From Flaveria trinervia (lineage: Eukaryota; Streptophyta; Magnoliopsida; Asterales; Asteraceae): a stretch of DNA of 64,000 nt. Numbering within the stretch: position 1 is the stretch's first letter; each line of letters starts with the position of its first letter. The notes under the pieces are model-generated. The model was not told the origin of the DNA. It did no database searches and worked only from the letters and a program-made list of their open reading frames with translations. The translations under genes and the position numbers were made by a program. The stretch spans positions 78,198,589 to 78,262,588 of the forward strand of contig CM046444.1 in NCBI GenBank assembly GCA_025506515.1. The letters run 5' to 3'. Positions 33,297 to 45,890 of the stretch are shown piece after piece.

Positions 33297-36195
33297 CTTT
33301 GTGGTTTTGGGTCTGTTTTCATCAATAGATTTAACCATAACTTGCTTCTCATGATTAACAGCCGATGAAGGTGGAGATGGTGCTAAAATGGATTCCTTGG
33401 ATTTGGGCTTGGAATACGTTTTCAGTGGTTTGATCACAGGTGCATCTAGTTGGTTAACTCTCCCCAACAAATGATGAACCATCATAACAAGTTGTGTCTG
33501 ATTTGTAGCTAAAGCTTTCAGCTCTTGTGACACATCAGTACTTGTTTTTGATGAGTTCTTGTGGCCCACCATTTCCTCCTTGAAATTCACAGACTTAGTC
33601 TGATTTTTATAATGAGGAACACTATCAGCTGTTTTATGATAAACCCTATCCTTCTTTTTGGATTTGGGTGAAGCGTTGGGTTTATCAATTTGGGATGACT
33701 GTGGTACAAACTTTGTCTCAAACTCATTTTTCATTTCATCCATCTGCATTTTAATGAGCTTATCTCTGTTGAGTTTGGAACCCTTTTTGTACCAACATTC
33801 ATCAGAAAGATGATTGAATTTACCACATATGTCACATGGCTTATTCTTCATCTTGGATTGATCAACTGCTGAAGTGGAAACTACTGAAGGTGTGATCTTA
33901 GTACTTTCCTCCTTTGAGTACTTGTGTTAAGTACAGAAGGATCTGTAACAACTGAGGACTTGTTCTTCAGCTGTTCTCTATCCGTCCTGAAAGACCATAT
34001 GATAGATTCCTCAGCAGTTGTTAATCCTTTTATTTCAGTTGATTTGAAATGCTTTTCAGATGTTGTGACTTGCCCTTCAGTACTTGAGGCACTTTGAGGG
34101 ACAACATCTGAAGTACTCAGCTTCATGTGCTTATCAGTAGTTAACCCATCAGGCAATTGATTTGCTGAGGTATCAACACTGATTTCATCTTCTGATTTTG
34201 GGTGATCTCTTGAGGATGATACACATGATGATGTGGTTTGGAAATTACTTTCACCTTTAGGTTTTACTATTGATTTTGGAGTAAAATCTATAGGTGGTGC
34301 AATGTGATTGTAACCTATTCCAAACTTCACATTCGAAGCTGTTGGCTTGCTGAGAAGCATTTCAAATCCCTTGCAGGATGATACCCAGCGGTCACACTCA
34401 ACTTGGGTAGTTGCAAGTGTTTCTTTGAGATCTTTGTGGTTCTCAAGAATGACCTCAAGCTTAGCCTTTTCATCATTTAATTAGCATTTAAGCTTATAAA
34501 TCTCATCATCTTTATCTTTAAGGACAAACTCATACTCAGCTTTTCTTTTGGAAAGGGTTTGCTCAAACTCAAGATTTTGATTTATTAAAGCTACATTTGC
34601 CTCTCTAATAGAGATAAATGCAGCTATGCAAGATTCTGAACATAGCTTGGCCTTAGCCTCAGAGGATACCTAGGTTACCTGTGATGAAAATGCATTGGAG
34701 CATGAACCCTTAGTAGACTCCAGGGCCATGAGAGCAAGATTCCTAAAAGGATGTTCACCACCATGTTGACCATCACTAGCAAATAATTGCTCATTACCAG
34801 AAAGATCATCTGGTAAACTGGTCCAGTCAACAACACCAGGGGTGAAGAAGCTGTGATGAGGTTGTGATTGAGATGGTTGAGATGGATGAGGCTCAAGTAA
34901 GGCTTGAGGTTGTTGTGCAATAGGAACTTGAACTTAATTTGGCTGTGGCATGTAATAGCAGGGATATGGATATGGCATTGGACCCTAAGGGACAAAATAT
35001 GCAGGAGATAGAGGTTGTGAGTGATGACCAGAACTAGCAGGATGTTGCCCTCTGTTTTGTGAACTATTGCTTGGAAAAGTCACAAAGGGTGCAGAGGAGT
35101 TAGATCCAGTTGATCTACACTCTCTTGCAAAGTGCCCAAGCCTGTGGCATTTGTGACACCTCAACTTACACTTGTCAAAACCGACTTTGGTTTGGCCAGA
35201 GGGTCCTGGAAATTTCCTACCAGTTCTCTTGTAGAAATTTTGAGATCTGATATTAATCAAGGCCATTTGGCTTAGAATATCCATCTCTTCTAAGTCATGA
35301 TCAGCAATACCTTTCAAATCATCCATAATGAAGCACACATTGTCACTATTACAGCCTGACTGACTATCAACACTAACAAATGCATGATCAGAACTGTTTG
35401 AAGAGAAATTTATATGCTCATCATAATGGCTTTCTGATGCAGCATACTCTGCTCTATATACTCATGACCAACCAAGGCAGTGTTCCCTGGTACAAAGTCA
35501 TCAGTGAGCTTTCCTGATGATGCCAGTTTCCTTTTCTGCTTTATCTCTTTTTCAAATGTAAGCAGTTTCCCATGGAGTTGGGTGAGAGATAGGCTATCAA
35601 GATTTGCACTGGAGTGTAGGACAATGGTATATGTGTCCCATCTCTCAAACAGTGATCTCCGAAATCTATTGTTCATCTGGCTATTAGTGTATTCATGTTT
35701 GACCATTTTCAGCCCAGAGATCAAACAGGAAAAACGCTCAAACTGTTAAGTCAATGTCTCACCCTTCCTATGAGAGAATGTCTCATATTTTTGGGCAAGG
35801 ATTTCTCTGTTGTTTGCTAAGACCTCATCTGTTCCACCAAATTGTTCTTCAAATGCATTCCAGAGGTCATGAGCAGTTTCATGATGCATAAGCCTAGAAT
35901 AGATTTCATTCGGCAGTGCCATGGTCAGAATTCCATGGGCTTTAGCATCAATCTCAAATAGTTTTCGATCCTCATCCGAGTATTTTTCCTTCTTCTTCGG
36001 AACCATTTGGTTGGTTTCCGGATTGTTCACCATAGGCTTGTGTGGACCATGTACCACATATGTCGAATAACCTGAACTGTTAACAGACAGGTGATGGAGC
36101 ATTCTTTGTTGCCATATGTTATACTCAATCCTAACCAGCATCAGAGGCTTGGTTGAGGAGCCAGTATTGTGAGGGTCATTAGAAGGAGTAGTCAT
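33273..36195 (-). pseudogene. gag: gag of element C, broken
   Basis: Starts MTTPSNDPHNTG (36195). An in-frame Met 12 bases upstream also exists. Capsid-like region to about 35410, first CCHC CHKCHRLGHFAREC (about 35115-35160), Gln/Pro-rich part, coiled-coil (about 34640-34380), a linker divergent from A, B and F (33860-34145), second CCHC CDICGKFNHLSDEC (about 33790-33835), end KVWVTKPN then stop at 33273. Stops near 35746, 34485 and 34672 and indels break it. Confidence 0.83.
33860..34145. other. LTR-type motif cluster inside gag of C
   Basis: Within gag coding: CAACTGCTGAAG (33863), AAACTACTGAAG (33878), CTTCAGCTGTT (33965), TCAGCAGTTG (34011), TTTTCAGATGTTGTGAC (34054), TCAGTAGTTA (34133). 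These are the same words as in the LTR U3 and spacer, here reading as Thr/Ser/Glu-rich protein. Confidence 0.6.
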
Positions 36196-36410
36196 TCTTA
36201 GATTCAATCAAATTCAATTAAGTTTTAACCATTTTAGCGCAAAACACAACAAACTCAATACGAACCAAGAGAAATCTCAAAGCAAATAACCGAAAGCAGC
36301 AGAAATTCAATCTCTATAACCAATTCTTGCAAATATGCTAATTCGATCAAACTTAGATATTGAAATAGCAGTTTCAATGATCAATTATAAGATCGATCAA
36401 TGATTAACCT

Positions 36411-36422
36411 GCTCTGATACCA
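36411..36422 (-). other. Primer binding site of C
   Basis: TGGTATCAGAGC on the minus strand, two bases from the 5' LTR. Confidence 0.9.
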
Positions 36423-36424
36423 TT

Positions 36425-37204
36425 TGTTAGGATCAGTGATTTAAGTTTGATTAATTAGAGTAGATTGCAGCGGAATTCAAACAATGAATTAGACAATTTA
36501 GCAAGAACTCAATTGATATTCAATGGAATAGTACACGGTTATAGAGAGAGAGAGAATTCTGCAAAAGGAATATTTTATTCAAATGCTTTCGTGGTGGCTG
36601 AAAGTTACACGTTACAATTAGGTCAACATTCCTTATATAAGGAATGTGACGTCTGCTCATATCACTTGATATTGACATCTAACAGAATTATATAAACAAC
36701 TGAAACTATGCAAACTACTGAGAATGTTCTCAACAACTAATCACAGCTCAGAGAATGCTAAGTACAAGAACATAAAACTACTAAACTAAAACTACTGAAA
36801 CTATAAACTACTGAAAGGTAAATTACAAGTACTGAAAAGGAAAACCATCACAACTACTGAAGTTAATAACTTCAGCTGTGTGATAACTACTGATCACTCT
36901 GGTCTTCGGTCTTTGTCTTCAGTCTTTCTCTTCAGTCTTTGTTCTTCAGACTTTTATTTCAGACATTGTCTTCAGCTGATAGCTTCAGACTTTATCTTCA
37001 TACTTCACTTTCAGACTTTGTCTTATGTACTTTACTTTCAGACTTTGTCTTCAGTAGAAATATTCAGATCTTGTCTTCAGACTTTGTCTTCAGACCTTGT
37101 AATGAGCTGATGTCTTCAGCTGTTGTGATCTTCTTCAGTAGTTGTAATGTCTGTGGGACTTGGAGGTTTTTCTGATCAGGCTCATTGGTTCTTTTGGTCC
37201 AACA
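36425..37204 (-). repeat. 5' LTR of element C
   Basis: 780 bp, TGTTAGGATC at the left to GGTCCAACA at the right. TATA box (minus) at 36633-36639 inside the palindrome CATTCCTTATATAAGGAATG. Shorter than and clearly diverged from 17-923. Confidence 0.87.
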
Positions 37205-38543
37205 ATTATGATGAAACTTTCTCACCTGTTGCAATACTAAAATCTATTAGGATATTGTTTGCCATAGCTGCTCATTATGATTATGAGATTTGGCAAATGG
37301 ATGTCAAAACGGATTTCCTAAATGGATATCTTGAGGAAGATGTCTATATGGTTCAGCCTGAAGGTTTTGTGGATCCAAAACATCCTAACAAAGTATGCAA
37401 GTTAAAAAAATCAATCTATGGATTGAAACAAGCACCGAGAAGTTGGAATCACCATTTTGATGAAGAAGTAATTGAATATGGATTCATCAAGAACATTGAT
37501 GAAGCTTGTGTATATAAGAAAGCTAGTGGGAGCATCATCACTTTCCTAGTATTGTATGTTGAAGACATACTACTATTTGGAAATGACATTCCAAGCTTGG
37601 AAGGTGTAAAAACCTGGCTTGGAAGTTGTTTTTCCATCAAGGATCTTGGTGAAGCCGCCTATATTCTCAGAATAAAGATCTATAGGGACAGATCAAAGTT
37701 GCTGATTTTTCTAAATCAAAGTGCATACATTGATAAGATCTTGAAAGGTTCAAGATGGAGAACTCTAAGAAAGGTACGGTACCTATTCAAAGAGGAACGA
37801 TATTGAGTACGACTCAGTGTCCAAGCTCAAAGGATGAGTAAGATAAAATGAAAGGAATCCCATATGCATCTGCTATTGGATCCATCATTTATGCAATGAT
37901 ATGCACTCGGCCGGGCGTTTCATGCGCCTTAAGCATGACAAGCCGTTACCAGCAAAATCCTGGAAGCAGTCATTGAATGGCTATTAAGAACATACTTAAG
38001 TACCTGAGTAGGACTAAAGATATGCTTCTAATCTATGGATCTGGTGATGAGGAACTTGTTGTAAAAGGTTACATGGATGCGAGTTTCTAAGCCGATCGTG
38101 ATGATTGATGATCACAATCTGGATACATTTTCATTCTGAATGGAGGAGCCATCTCTTGGAAGAGCTCTAAACAAGATATGGTGGCTTTATCAACTACAGA
38201 ATCAGAATACGCCGCCGCCTCATTGGCAGCTCAACAAGCTGCATGGTGGAAGAAATTCATTGCCGATCTAGGGGTTGTCCTTTCCATTCAGGACCCACTA
38301 GAGATCTTTTGTGATAACGAGGGTGCGATTGCTCAAATCAAGGAACCTCGTGCTCATCAAAAGACTAGGAACATTGAGCGGAGATTCAATTACATAAGAG
38401 ATGAAGTTGAGAAAGGAAAGATGTATTCGCAAAGTTCACACACATCAAAATATTGCAGATCCTCTTACGAAGCTCCTAGAAAAGGCAAAGCATGAAGGTC
38501 ATACCTGTGCCATGGGACTTCAATATTCTAGGGATTGGATTTG
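37205..38543 (+). pseudogene. pol: pol 3' part of D (RT and RNase H), broken
   Basis: RT starts mid-domain at YDETFSPVA, with WQMDVKTDFLNG, KSIYGLKQAPRSWN (about 37410-37450) and YVEDILL (about 37555-37575), where the RT active site normally reads YVDD. After a frameshift near 37750 come ASAIGSI and TRPGVSCAL-like remnants, then RNase H with STTESEYAAAS (about 38190) and CDNEGAIA (about 38310). Another indel near 38420 precedes the natural end at about 38543. The sequence resembles Tnt1-like plant copia pol. Preceding domains are not in the window. Confidence 0.8.
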
Positions 38544-39307
38544 ATCTATGATTTCGTATTTGGATATTTGGAACTCTCATACTACTTGAATAAAATTATT
38601 TGGTTATAATATTTCAACAAATGTTCCAATTTAGCATGTTTAATCCATGGGTAAATTGTTTACTCTAAATGTCCGTAGTCGTTCATACTTGTGGGAACAA
38701 GTATGAGGGTAAGATTATTATGAATTTGGATTGGTGGATATTCATAAGGAATGAATATAGAGCAAATGGTTGCTGCCAAAGTTCATAGATATTTGTGGGA
38801 TACAAATATTGGACTGACCCGCACCTCAAATTTTACTATATGGAATCTTCCAGATTGATCATAAGTAAATTTGAGTAAAGGAGAATATCATTTGGTATCC
38901 TCAGACCTGAGATACATACTGGGTTTTGATATTCACCAAGTGTTATACCTTGAGCTAGTTCTTCACTGCCCTGAAATAATGGACAGTTCGTAAGGCTATG
39001 TTCAGACGTGACACGAAGTGGTTGTGAGAAACGTATGTATTCAGATGGAATTTGTTCCTCTTATTCGTTGAGAGCAAGATGTCTAAGGCCTGATAAGTTA
39101 AATCAACAAGGATTGATCATTTTGTGTCCTTGGATTTAACATGACATCTGTAACAAAAGGATAAATGGTGATTCACCTAAATCATTTCAAGTTGGATACT
39201 TGAAGGGGATGATATTATTTATTGGCTTTAAGTCATGCGTATTAAGGGTAGTAAACCGTTGTTAGGCGGCATTTACTGCTTGCATAAATCTTCTATGAAT
39301 CTTGTGC
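38544..39307 (+). other. 3' untranslated region of D
   Basis: About 760 bp AT-rich, without a credible ORF or repeat; lies between pol and the polypurine tract. Confidence 0.6.
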
Positions 39308-39318
39308 AAGTGGGAGAT
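39308..39318 (+). other. Polypurine tract of D
   Basis: AAGTGGGAGAT directly before the TGTTGAATTC LTR start; a typical copia PPT. Confidence 0.8.
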
Positions 39319-40252
39319 TGTTGAATTCTTTAGGCCTACGACACATAGAACATTGATGTGGTTAGTACGTCATGATCCAAGTCGGGTCATACCCAATAAC
39401 AAGCTAAGCAAATACCAAATAATATTTAATTGATGATATGATCATACAATTAAATATATATACGCCAATTTAGAAAATGGGTTTTCTAAATAAGTTGCAT
39501 ATGAGATTGAACAATTTGTATGGATATTTTGTTTAATAGATGTTGTTTGTAATGTTATTTAAGTTACTTAAATAACATCAAATAATAAGAGAGTGTGTAT
39601 GTGTTATTCAATTAAAAGGTTAATTATATGAATAACCTATATGAATGACTTGTTAATGTGTTGAATCTTTTTTTAAGTTTGGGGGAAAACCCATTGCAAA
39701 ATGGGTATTTCGGCCGCCCACTTCAAGTGGGGTTGCTTGCTTTTCCCTAGTGTCTTGGAAAAAACACTATACACAAGTTATTCACTCCACTCCTCTCTCT
39801 CTCTTACACGCAAAAACTCAAGAAATAGGGTTTTCTTTCTTCTTGTTCAAAAACTTGCGGCTGAAAGAGTATATAGCAGCTCTTCATTCGGTTTTTGGGT
39901 GTTAAAATGCTAGCAAGAAGGTGTTTGTCATATAGCTTGGGGTATGCAAGCTTGAGAGGACCTCCTTTGGTTCCTTTAGTCGTTTCTTGGAGCTCATCCT
40001 CTTCAATCTCTTCCTTTTGCTGCTGAAAAGGTAGTCTACGACAACCTCATTATGGCTGTCCATATTTTTTGTTTTGTGTTAACATAGCTAGCTTTTATAC
40101 ACATATAAAGATCCTATGTTTATGGGTTTGTTTATAACCTTGTAATATCAAGGTGAAACCCGTTTTTTCAGTTGATTAACTAAGTTATAATGCTTGCTTC
40201 CGCTGCATTTTCACTAAGTTTAAATGGTTAAACTATGATTCTTGTTCTAACA
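39319..40252 (+). repeat. 3' LTR of D
   Basis: 934 bp from TGTTGAATTC to TTCTAACA. TATA-like TATATATA at 39454-39461. The sequence after it (AACCC...) belongs to element E; the matching left target copy is off-window. Confidence 0.82.
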
Positions 40253-43104
40253 AACCCCTATAGATATGAGGCCTCCTAGCAGTAAGATATATAAGAGACC
40301 CAATCATAGCTCTATAAAAGTGTTCATCTACAAACTCCTCCTCAAGATCAAGTCCAAGGGAGTGGTTTCTAGCTATGGGTGTCTTAGCAATCTTATAATT
40401 AGTAATGTTGAACCTCTTAAGTATGTCTTGAACATACTTTGACCGACTAATAAAGATGCCATCTTCAACTTGCTTCACTTGAATTCCCAGAAAGAAATTG
40501 ACTTCCCCCATGGCACTCATTTTAAATATGTCCTTCATCAGCTTCTCAAAGTCTCTACAGAGCCTTGGATTAGTTGAACCAAAGATGATTTCATCTACAC
40601 ATACTTGAACTAGTAGTATGTCATTTTCCTGTCCTTTGATGAAGAGAGTTCCATCTATAGTACCCCTCATGTATCCATGTTTGCAGAGATACTGAGATAG
40701 AGGCTCATGCCACTTCATGGGTGCCTGATGCAGCCCATACAGAGCTTTGTCAAGCTTGCAGACATAATCAGGATGATCAGGATCTACAAATTCAGGTGGT
40801 TGTTTGACATACACCTCTTCATCAATCACTCCATAAAGAAAATAACACTCTACATCAAGTTGATAGACCTTGAAGTTCTTGGATGCAGTAAATGCTAGAA
40901 ATATCCTAATAGCTTCTAGTTTTGCTACAGGAGCAAAGACATCAATGTAGTCAATCCCTTCTTCTTGTGTGTATCCTTGAACAACTAGTCTAGCTTTATT
41001 CTTGATGATAATGCCTCTATCATCCTTCTTATTCCTAAACACCCATTTGGTTCCAATGGAAGTCTTCCCATGAGGAAGAGGACAAAGGTTCCAAACTTTT
41101 TGTCTTTTGAATTGAATCAACTCTTGTTGCATGGCTTTAACCCAACTTCCATCCTTCAAAGCCTCATCAACTTTGTTTGGCTATATCTGGGATAAGAAAC
41201 AAGAGTGGAGACACACATTTGCTTCATGGGTTTGTCCTCTTGTTCTTACCCCTGTGTCAACATCTCCAATGATGTTTGTGGTGGGGTGAGACTTATGGAT
41301 CCTAAGCTGAGGGATCATAACAAGTTGCTGAGAGAGATCAAAATTTGTGAAATCCAGATCTGGCATAGATGTTTCACCCACCACATCAGCACACTTATCA
41401 AGAGAAACTTGATCCAATGAGTGTGTGACATCATTGATGTTGTCATCTATGGAGTGGTTATCAGCATCAAGAAATTCCTGATCACTGTCACCATCTCTAT
41501 TATTTTCTTCTATATTTGAAGTATCTTTATCTGGTTGTGGAGCCTTTGAGCTGGAATTTGAAGGCATCCCAGATGTATCAGCTGAGATTGTCATTGTGGT
41601 GCTGATAGACACTTCATTTGCAGAAGTAGTTACAACTGGACCTGAAGTTGTGTTGCTTGAAGATCTTCTCAGCTCAAATCTTGGATGAGGATCACCTATA
41701 TTGGCAGATCATGAAACATTATCACAAGATTTGTTAAAACATTTGGTAACTAAATGAAGATCAAACAGCCAATCAAGACTAGAACCAGCCACACAGGGTG
41801 TGTGTTCATTGAAAATCACATTGGCTGACTCCTCAACAATTCTAATTTTGATATTGTATACTCTATAAGCATTAGCTTGGGAAGAGTATCCAATAAAGTG
41901 TCCATCATCTGATTTCTCAGTAAATTTGGAAATTTGATCTTTGGTATTGAAGATGGTGTAAGGACATCCAAATGACCTGAGAAAACCAATGAAAGGTTTC
42001 CTCCTATGCGAAAGTTAATAAGGAGTCTTGCCATGAGTCTTAACCACTAAAACTCTGTTCTGCACATAGCAGGCAGTGTTGATTGCCTCTGCCTAGAAGG
42101 TGATGGGCAGTTTAGAGTCAGACAACATGGTTCTTGCAGCTTCAATTAGTGTCTTATTTCTCCTCTCAGCAAAACCATTCTGCTGAGGAGTCCTGGGAGC
42201 ATTGTAATGTCTTGTAATACCTTTTCATCACAAAATGTGTCAAGGATTTGGTTTTGAATTCAGTTCCTTGATCACATCTTATGGTTTTGACTTTATAATC
42301 TGATTGATTCTCAATTCTTAGGATGAAATTATTCAGAATCTTAGGAGTCTCATCCTTAGTTCTAAGGAAGAAGACCCAAGTGAATCTTGTAAATTTATCT
42401 GTGATCACTAAACAATAAGAGGTCCTTCCTAGACTCATTACACTGATTGGGCCAAAGAGATCCATATGTAACAAGTGTAGGGGTGTAGTGATGGAGTTTC
42501 TTTCCTTAGGCTTGTGAGATACCTTATGCTGCTTCCTTTTCAAGCATGCAAGACAATGGTCGTCACTTGTAAACTCTTTCTTTGGCATTCTAGTTACCAA
42601 AACATTCATAATAAGTTTATTCATGTTCTTAAAGTTTACATGGCATATTCTTTTACGCCATAGGAAAGACTCATCACTATTGGCTTTTGAAAGAAAGCAT
42701 GAAACTTCTCTAGTGGGAGATGTTTCTTGCAAGTCCATCTTGTACATGTTCCATTTCTTGGGGGCTCTAAGCAGAATATGCACATGAGGAATGACCACCT
42801 CAGGCTTGAGAACAATGCACTCAAGCTTAGTAAAGAGCATGTTATGTCTCTGATCACAAAATTGGGATACACTCAAAAGATTGTACCTAAGCTCCTTAAC
42901 AAAGTTTACCTTCTCAATGCTGAGCTTACCATTTGTGACCTTGCCCCTTCCAGAAATGTAACCACCTTCATCACCTCCAAAAGCAACTGACCCTCCATCA
43001 ATCCTTTCAAAGTTCTTGAGTAATGACCTCTTATCTGTCATGTGCCTGGAACAACCACTGTCATTGATCCAGATATTCTTGTTTGTCTTGAGTTGTCCCT
43101 TCAT
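40253..43104 (-). pseudogene. pol: pol of E (PR-IN-RT), truncated and broken
   Basis: Protease NIWINDSGCSRHMTDKRSLL (about 43010-43075), integrase zinc finger SFLWRKRICHVNFKNMN (first His to Lys change) and CLACLKRKQ (about 42535-42660), core HMDLFGP (about 42440), IRCDQGTEFK (about 42250). RT KWVFRNK (about 41040) with YTQEEGIDYIDVFAP, FKVYQLDVECYFLYG and VCVDEIIFGS, where YVDD reads CVDE. The final residues are MIGSLIYLTARRPHI, then the LTR of D. Breaks lie near 42200, 42010, 41700 and 41170. Active-site changes indicate age. Confidence 0.8.
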
Positions 43105-43115
43105 AAAGAAAATGA

Positions 43116-45809
43116 TTAGTTACATTTAGAAACCCAAGCTTTACTGGTCTTAGGCTCACTAAGAGAAACATAAGGTAATGCATTAGTAATAAATCCTATA
43201 GTAGTGCTTGGAGGATCTTGAGCTATTGTTGATGTAGAAATTCTAGTCACTTGGTATTTCTTTGACTTCCACACCACCTCTGGAAGTTTGGACTTGACCT
43301 TCAACACTTCAGAAGCTTTTGATGCTTTGGAAGTTTTGATGAATGGACCTTCAGAAGATTGTGCAGACACTGAAGCAGACTTCAATGCTTCGGAAGTATT
43401 CCGTCCTTTCGAGACCAAATTTTCTTCTGAAGGCAATTTTCCACTTTCCTTCTTCTTAGTTCTGGAACTTCCGAAGGAAATAGATTTTCCTTTTGAAGCT
43501 TGAATCTTCTTGGAACTCTTGGAAGTCCTTGTCTTAGTCATGTGAAGAGTTGAGAGATACTTTCACACATGACACACTTAATTTTCTTCTTCACAAGAGA
43601 TTTCTGCTGAAAACAAGACTGGATTTGATCACATCACTTCTCCACCTTCATCATTGTAGATGCTGAGACAGTGCTTTTAGGCTAAGGACTGTTCTTTGAG
43701 TTGGATGGTCCAGGTTGTGTAGCAGTGGTACACAACAGATCAGCCTTCTTCTTTGTACTTAGATGATTTGAACATGAACCAGAACTCTTAGCAAAAGAGT
43801 ATAGGTGATGTCTTCATTCTTCACTACTTCAAACCTTTCAGAGATAAAAACTTATTTATGTTTAGAGTCACAAATACCCTGATCTCTTGAGCCTTCCTAG
43901 ATTTTCTTTTGCTCTTTCTGATCAAGTTCTTTCTGATAGACTTGGTCATCACAGTCTTGTTCTTCTCCTCAGAAGGATAGTAGCCCTTCTTAGAATCCTC
44001 CTCTTCATTCTTCTCAAAGGAATTCTTCACTATCATTTCTTCATCCTCTTCACTCAAAGGATCTATGAGAGGAAGCTCATCTTCACAAGTTCGAGACCTG
44101 GGTGATCTTACAAACAAGATTGTGTGTGGAGGAGCTATCTTATTAGAACCCAGCCCCTCCTTGTTTTGATAGCATTCCTTGTTGTGTAGGGATGAGAATA
44201 TCACGTTCTTGAAGGTCTGTTCTTCAAGAACACACTTTTCTACCTTGGCCTTGCTTATCACAAGCCCAGCCTGGCATGCAATCAGCTTAGTTATGAGATC
44301 TTTGATATGAGTCCTAAAATTTGTATGCTCATGTTTTAGAACTGAAATAGTTTTCTCTAGGTCCTCTATCTTCAGTTTACAGTCATTTTCAAACTTTCTA
44401 AAATCAGTTTTTAAGATGTTTAAGGACTCAAGATCAGATCTTATTTCAAATTTGTAGGACCTGTTTCTTGTAACTTTAACAGTGCATTCAGGGGTATAGA
44501 GATGTTCCAATACCATGGCGTCATCATGATCAACCATAAGTGCTTGGTTTGGTGAAGCATCTTCCACCTGAAAGCTCCAGTCAAAGCCTCCTTCTTCAAC
44601 AGCAACTACAGCTTGCTGCTTTGGATTCTTTTTCTAGGTAGCCTTGTCAGTGTAGTTTGGTCTGGATTGTTCTTGGCTACCATTTGTTCTTGGTGCCTTA
44701 CACTCCCTAGAAAAGTGATCCATCAAGTTACAGTTGTAACAGTTGACTTTGATTTTGTTGAGTCCAAACTTTCCACTGGTTACATTGTTGGGGAACTTCC
44801 TTCCAGTTTGCTTATAGAACTTCTTGGCTCTGTGAGTGAGAAGAGCCATCTGCTGGACTATTTCCATATACTCCAGATCATCTGGATGGATATAGTCTAG
44901 GTCTTCATGGGTGAAAAGAGAGCTACCACAACTTTCATCAAAAGACACAAAGGCTTGAGAAGAACTCATCTCTTGGAATGGGCTTTTCTGGGTGTAGTTC
45001 TCCCTTGGTGTCTCAGGGAAGGTGATGAAATGACCCTTTTGTGAGTTGTCAGGGTAGCATATGAGATAATGTTGGGGTTCTATGCTATCCCTTTCAACCA
45101 CATGAAGGGTTGAACCCATTTGATTATTGGAGTTTCCAGATGGACCTTGCATGTTCATCTCCATATGGCAACCACTGAGAATCCCATACAACTCTGTCAA
45201 AGTAAGAGATTTAAGGTTCTCAGTTCTCTTGATAACCACACAGTAGTGTGTCCATTGCCTAGGAAGTGAGGACATGAACTTCCTTACAATGTCTCTGTTC
45301 TCAAGAGCAACTCCTCCTTCCATAAGGGTGTCCACAATCTCAACATACCTGAAATATTGTTGAGTCATGGTTTCACCTGCTTTGAAGGTGAAGTTTTCAA
45401 ACTGCTGCTTCAGTTGATCCTTCTTGTCCTCCTTGGCTTCAGAGGAACCCTCATACATCCGTTTCAATGCATCCCACAACTGCTTAGCTGTTTTGCATTT
45501 CTTGAAATCTCTGTATACAGAGTTTGGAAGAGCAGTCTGAAGGGCTATCATGGCTTTCTGATCAATCTCTACTCTCTTCCTATCTTTATCAGAGTAGTTA
45601 GCCACAACCTCAGGGATCATACCACCACCAGTAGCAGAGGGGATGCTTGGTATGTAAGGTCTATTATTAACAGAGTACCATATTCTTGAATCTAGAGACC
45701 TAATGAAACCTTCCATTCTTTGGCACCAGCTGTCAATGTCATCAAGAGTGATTAGTAGGGACTTGTTCAGGGTTCCAGTTTCCATTTCAATTTTTGAAAT
45801 GGCTGCCAT
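43116..45809 (-). pseudogene. gag: gag of E, broken
   Basis: Starts MAAISKIEMETGTLNKS at 45809. Capsid-like region (DSWCQRMEGFIRSLDSRIWYSV, LWDALKRMYEGSSEAKEDKK) to about 45130. CCHC knuckle CYNCNLMDHFSREC (about 44705-44750). TAG at 44634, then a long acidic coiled-coil (43824-44567) and a frameshift. The last piece (43116-43541) is Ser/Lys-rich and ends SKAWVSKCN, the same gag end as in the A family. Pol begins just after in another frame. Confidence 0.8.
43307..43476. other. CTTCNGAAG motif cluster in gag linker of E
   Basis: Copies at 43307, 43325 (CTTTGGAAG), 43349, 43388, 43424 and 43468. The same near-palindrome is clustered in the LTR of E. Confidence 0.65.
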
Positions 45810-45876
45810 TTGAAAAGTTAAGTATTGTGTTTGTGGGATCTAAAGATGGTGAGATCTTATATCAAGAGCCTGGAAT

Positions 45877-45888
45877 GCTCTGATACCA
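45877..45888 (-). other. Primer binding site of E
   Basis: TGGTATCAGAGC on the minus strand, two bases from the LTR. Confidence 0.88.
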
Positions 45889-45890
45889 AA

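Larger units (their letters stand above)
17..37204 (-). mobile_element. Element C: Sirevirus-type Ty1/copia retrotransposon, split by A
   Basis: Minus-strand element running 5' LTR (36425-37204), PBS, gag, pol, spacer, aORF, PPT, 3' LTR (17-923). Element A occupies 4511-29346 inside it; without A and one target copy C is about 12.35 kb, matching A, B and F. It sits inside element D: D's RT coding starts exactly at C's right edge. The flanking 5-mers (TTTAC at 12-16, ATTAT at 37205-37209) match at only three of five bases, and the two LTRs differ strongly in length and sequence, so the ends may come from different elements. Pol is fairly open, but stops and frameshifts make C defective. Confidence 0.85.
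37205..40252 (+). mobile_element. Element D: Ty1/copia element, 3' part only
   Basis: Plus-strand RT-RNase H relic, 3' UTR, PPT and 3' LTR. Its 5' part must lie left of the window because C is inserted in its RT. It ends at 40252 inside the RT region of E. Not of the A/B/C/F family: different LTR, and no aORF between pol and LTR. Confidence 0.85.

Noticed and set aside
36939..37175. Plus-strand Phe/Leu/Ser-rich ORF before D
   Set aside because: Entirely within the 5' LTR of C, in its motif repeats.
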